Below are positions 60,291 through 61,025 of a stretch of 61,025 nt of DNA, in pieces. A program made the translations under genes and the position numbers. The stretch comes from Oscillospiraceae bacterium. Lineage in GTDB: Bacteria; Bacillota; Clostridia; Oscillospirales; Ruminococcaceae. The stretch is from positions 1 through 61,025 of the forward strand of contig WRLV01000004.1 of NCBI GenBank assembly GCA_009777445.1, in the 5' to 3' direction. Position 1 is the stretch's first letter. The number at the start of each line of letters is the position of its first letter. The notes under the pieces are model-generated. The model saw only the letters and a list, made by a program, of their open reading frames with translations. It was not told the DNA's origin and made no database searches.

Positions 60291-60320
60291 ATATATTGCC
60301 AGTTATGATATAATAACATA

Positions 60321-60652
60321 TTATGCAGAATAATCCATATTCCGATAAACTGCATTCTTATCATCTTGGGTAATACCGAGATAGCGTTGGGTGATTGCCA
60401 GCGAACTATGGTTGTAAATATCCATTATGATCGTTGGATATGTCCCGTTTTTCCAAGCGTGGTAGCCGAAGGTCTTACGCAGCGAATGACTGGACACCCT
60501 CGATTCAAACGCCAGTGCTTCAGCGGCGGCACGAATTATACGGTAAGCCTGAACACGACTGGTTGCTTTACCGGTTCGCTTGTTTTCTATCAGGAAAGCA
60601 CCTGGTCTGGCGGCACCGAGAAAGAGTTTCAGCGCGACAACAATAGACCTCT
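60321..60652 (-). pseudogene. Tyrosine recombinase (integrase), C-terminal remnant
   Basis: Read on the minus strand, about 108 codons end at 60321 and include GAFLIENKRTGKATSRVQAY, VSSHSLRKTFGYHAWKNGTY and DIYNHSSLAITQRYLGITQD. These are the box II (HxLRxTF...H) and final Tyr motifs of phage-type integrases. No start exists: the 5' part is lost where the IS transposase begins at about 60650. It looks cut by insertion of that element. Integrase remnants mark the edge of an imported element. Confidence 0.82.
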
Positions 60653-61025
60653 TCGGAAACTACCCATAAAATAATTCAAAATTAATAATACCGCAAATTA
60701 AATTCATGCGAAGGCTGTGTCTTTTTCTGCGGTTGCGATATTTATTCGCCATAATTTTAAATACTTTAATTTTAGCATTAACATTCTCGACTAAGATTCT
60801 CTCTTGCGAAATACGTTTGTTATCAGCCTTTTCGCTTCTCGTCAATTTACCATTCTTGGGTTTTTTCTTAGGAGTTTCGCTGTTTTTATGAAACTCCAAA
60901 ATTCCTTGAAAACCACTGTCGCCTTGAAACTTAATCCTTTCCAAAATTGCTGCACCGATTTCATCTTTATACATCTTGAAATCGTGCGTTGAGCCCATTG
61001 CTTGATAGGTGGCGATAATCGCCCC
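60640..61025 (-). mobile_element. Insertion sequence of IS5 type, partial
   Basis: One end lies near 60640-60655 (GGAAACTACCC next to the transposase stop), interrupting the integrase. The other end is outside the window. The plus strand reads TTCGGAAACTACCC at the junction, like a terminal repeat, but without the second end this cannot be verified. Confidence 0.7.
60660..61025 (-). CDS. IS5-family DDE transposase, C-terminal part (partial)
   Basis: The frame runs off the window at 61025 and continues into AIIATYQAMGSTHDFKMYKD, so its start is outside. FQGDSGFQGILEFHKNSETP, KKKPKNGKLTRSEKADNKRI, RILVENVNAKIKVFKIMANK and YRNRRKRHSLRMNLICGIIN correspond to the D and E regions of DDE_Tnp_4-type IS5 transposases. 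The stop is at 60658-60660. Confidence 0.85.
   Translation of the reverse strand, partial: GAIIATYQAMGSTHDFKMYKDEIGAAILERIKFQGDSGFQGILEFHKNSETPKKKPKNGKLTRSEKADNKRISQERILVENVNAKIKVFKIMANKYRNRRKRHSLRMNLICGIINFELFYG

Noticed and set aside
60366-60674. Plus-strand ORF over the integrase remnant
   Set aside because: The minus strand gives the clear integrase motifs; the plus frame is its shadow.

Overview
The window looks like chromosome from an uncultured low-to-mid GC Firmicute of the class Clostridia, probably near Oscillospirales. Grounds: AGGAGG-type ribosome sites, many TTGACA-17-TATAAT promoters, a small bacterial SRP RNA directly before dnaX-ybaB-recR, the rpmH-rnpA-yidD-yidC-jag block, AddB, a dimeric glycyl-tRNA synthetase, RsbW/SpoIIE-type proteins and a DUF6062-like gene. 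Taxonomy is inferred from gene content only. No tRNA or rRNA gene was recognised.

Layout. 1-320: left edge, probably chimeric (surface-protein fragment running into a C/G-rich run). 319-27966: almost all minus strand: rpoD, dnaG, dgt, rpmE, rpmB, a lipoprotein, nnrDE, a phosphoribosyltransferase, a broken dinD, an RsbW-like/STAS pair, ung, a zinc-ribbon membrane protein, an OGG-type glycosylase, nagB, lysA, jag, yidC, yidD, rnpA, rpmH, an FMN reductase, serA, serC, a transaldolase, a secreted CAP protein, an Rpn nuclease and addB. From 28057 most genes are on the plus strand: RelB/RelE-like pair, tgt, a DUF1492-like regulator, then an accessory patch (LRR protein, glyS, XRE regulator, a two-gene cassette between direct repeats, a truncated Rpn gene), SRP RNA, dnaX, ybaB, recR, rlmB, a HipA-like kinase, a P-type-ATPase-like protein without the phosphorylation motif, an AT-rich pair of a 54-residue protein and a 790-residue HEMGH metallopeptidase-like protein, and an antiporter with a small partner.

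49224-59235 is a run of tightly packed genes: a VanX-like dipeptidase lipoprotein, a fused binding-protein/permease, an ABC ATPase with an RsbW-like tail, a MATE transporter with an RsbW-like tail, a membrane-anchored sensor PP2C phosphatase, and an adenylation-carrier-thioesterase NRPS protein. This looks like transport and small-molecule synthesis wired into a serine-phosphorylation partner-switching circuit, and is the best candidate here for an undescribed system. 59236-61025 is a mobile-element edge: HTH protein, HEPN-like protein, a truncated tyrosine integrase and a partial IS5-type transposase.

Three repeat systems overlie the chromosomal part. (1) Intergenic elements made of heptamer arrays (CAATTGT type) next to a GTCCGC/GCGGAC or GTCGCC/GGCGAC hairpin; they often supply the stop codon and last residues of the adjacent gene, and a related 54-bp unit is duplicated in frame inside lysA. 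(2) GACGGGC/GCCCGTC hairpins. (3) The octamer GGAATGTC, seen 25 times on the two strands where about two are expected by chance. None was seen in the right-hand mobile region.
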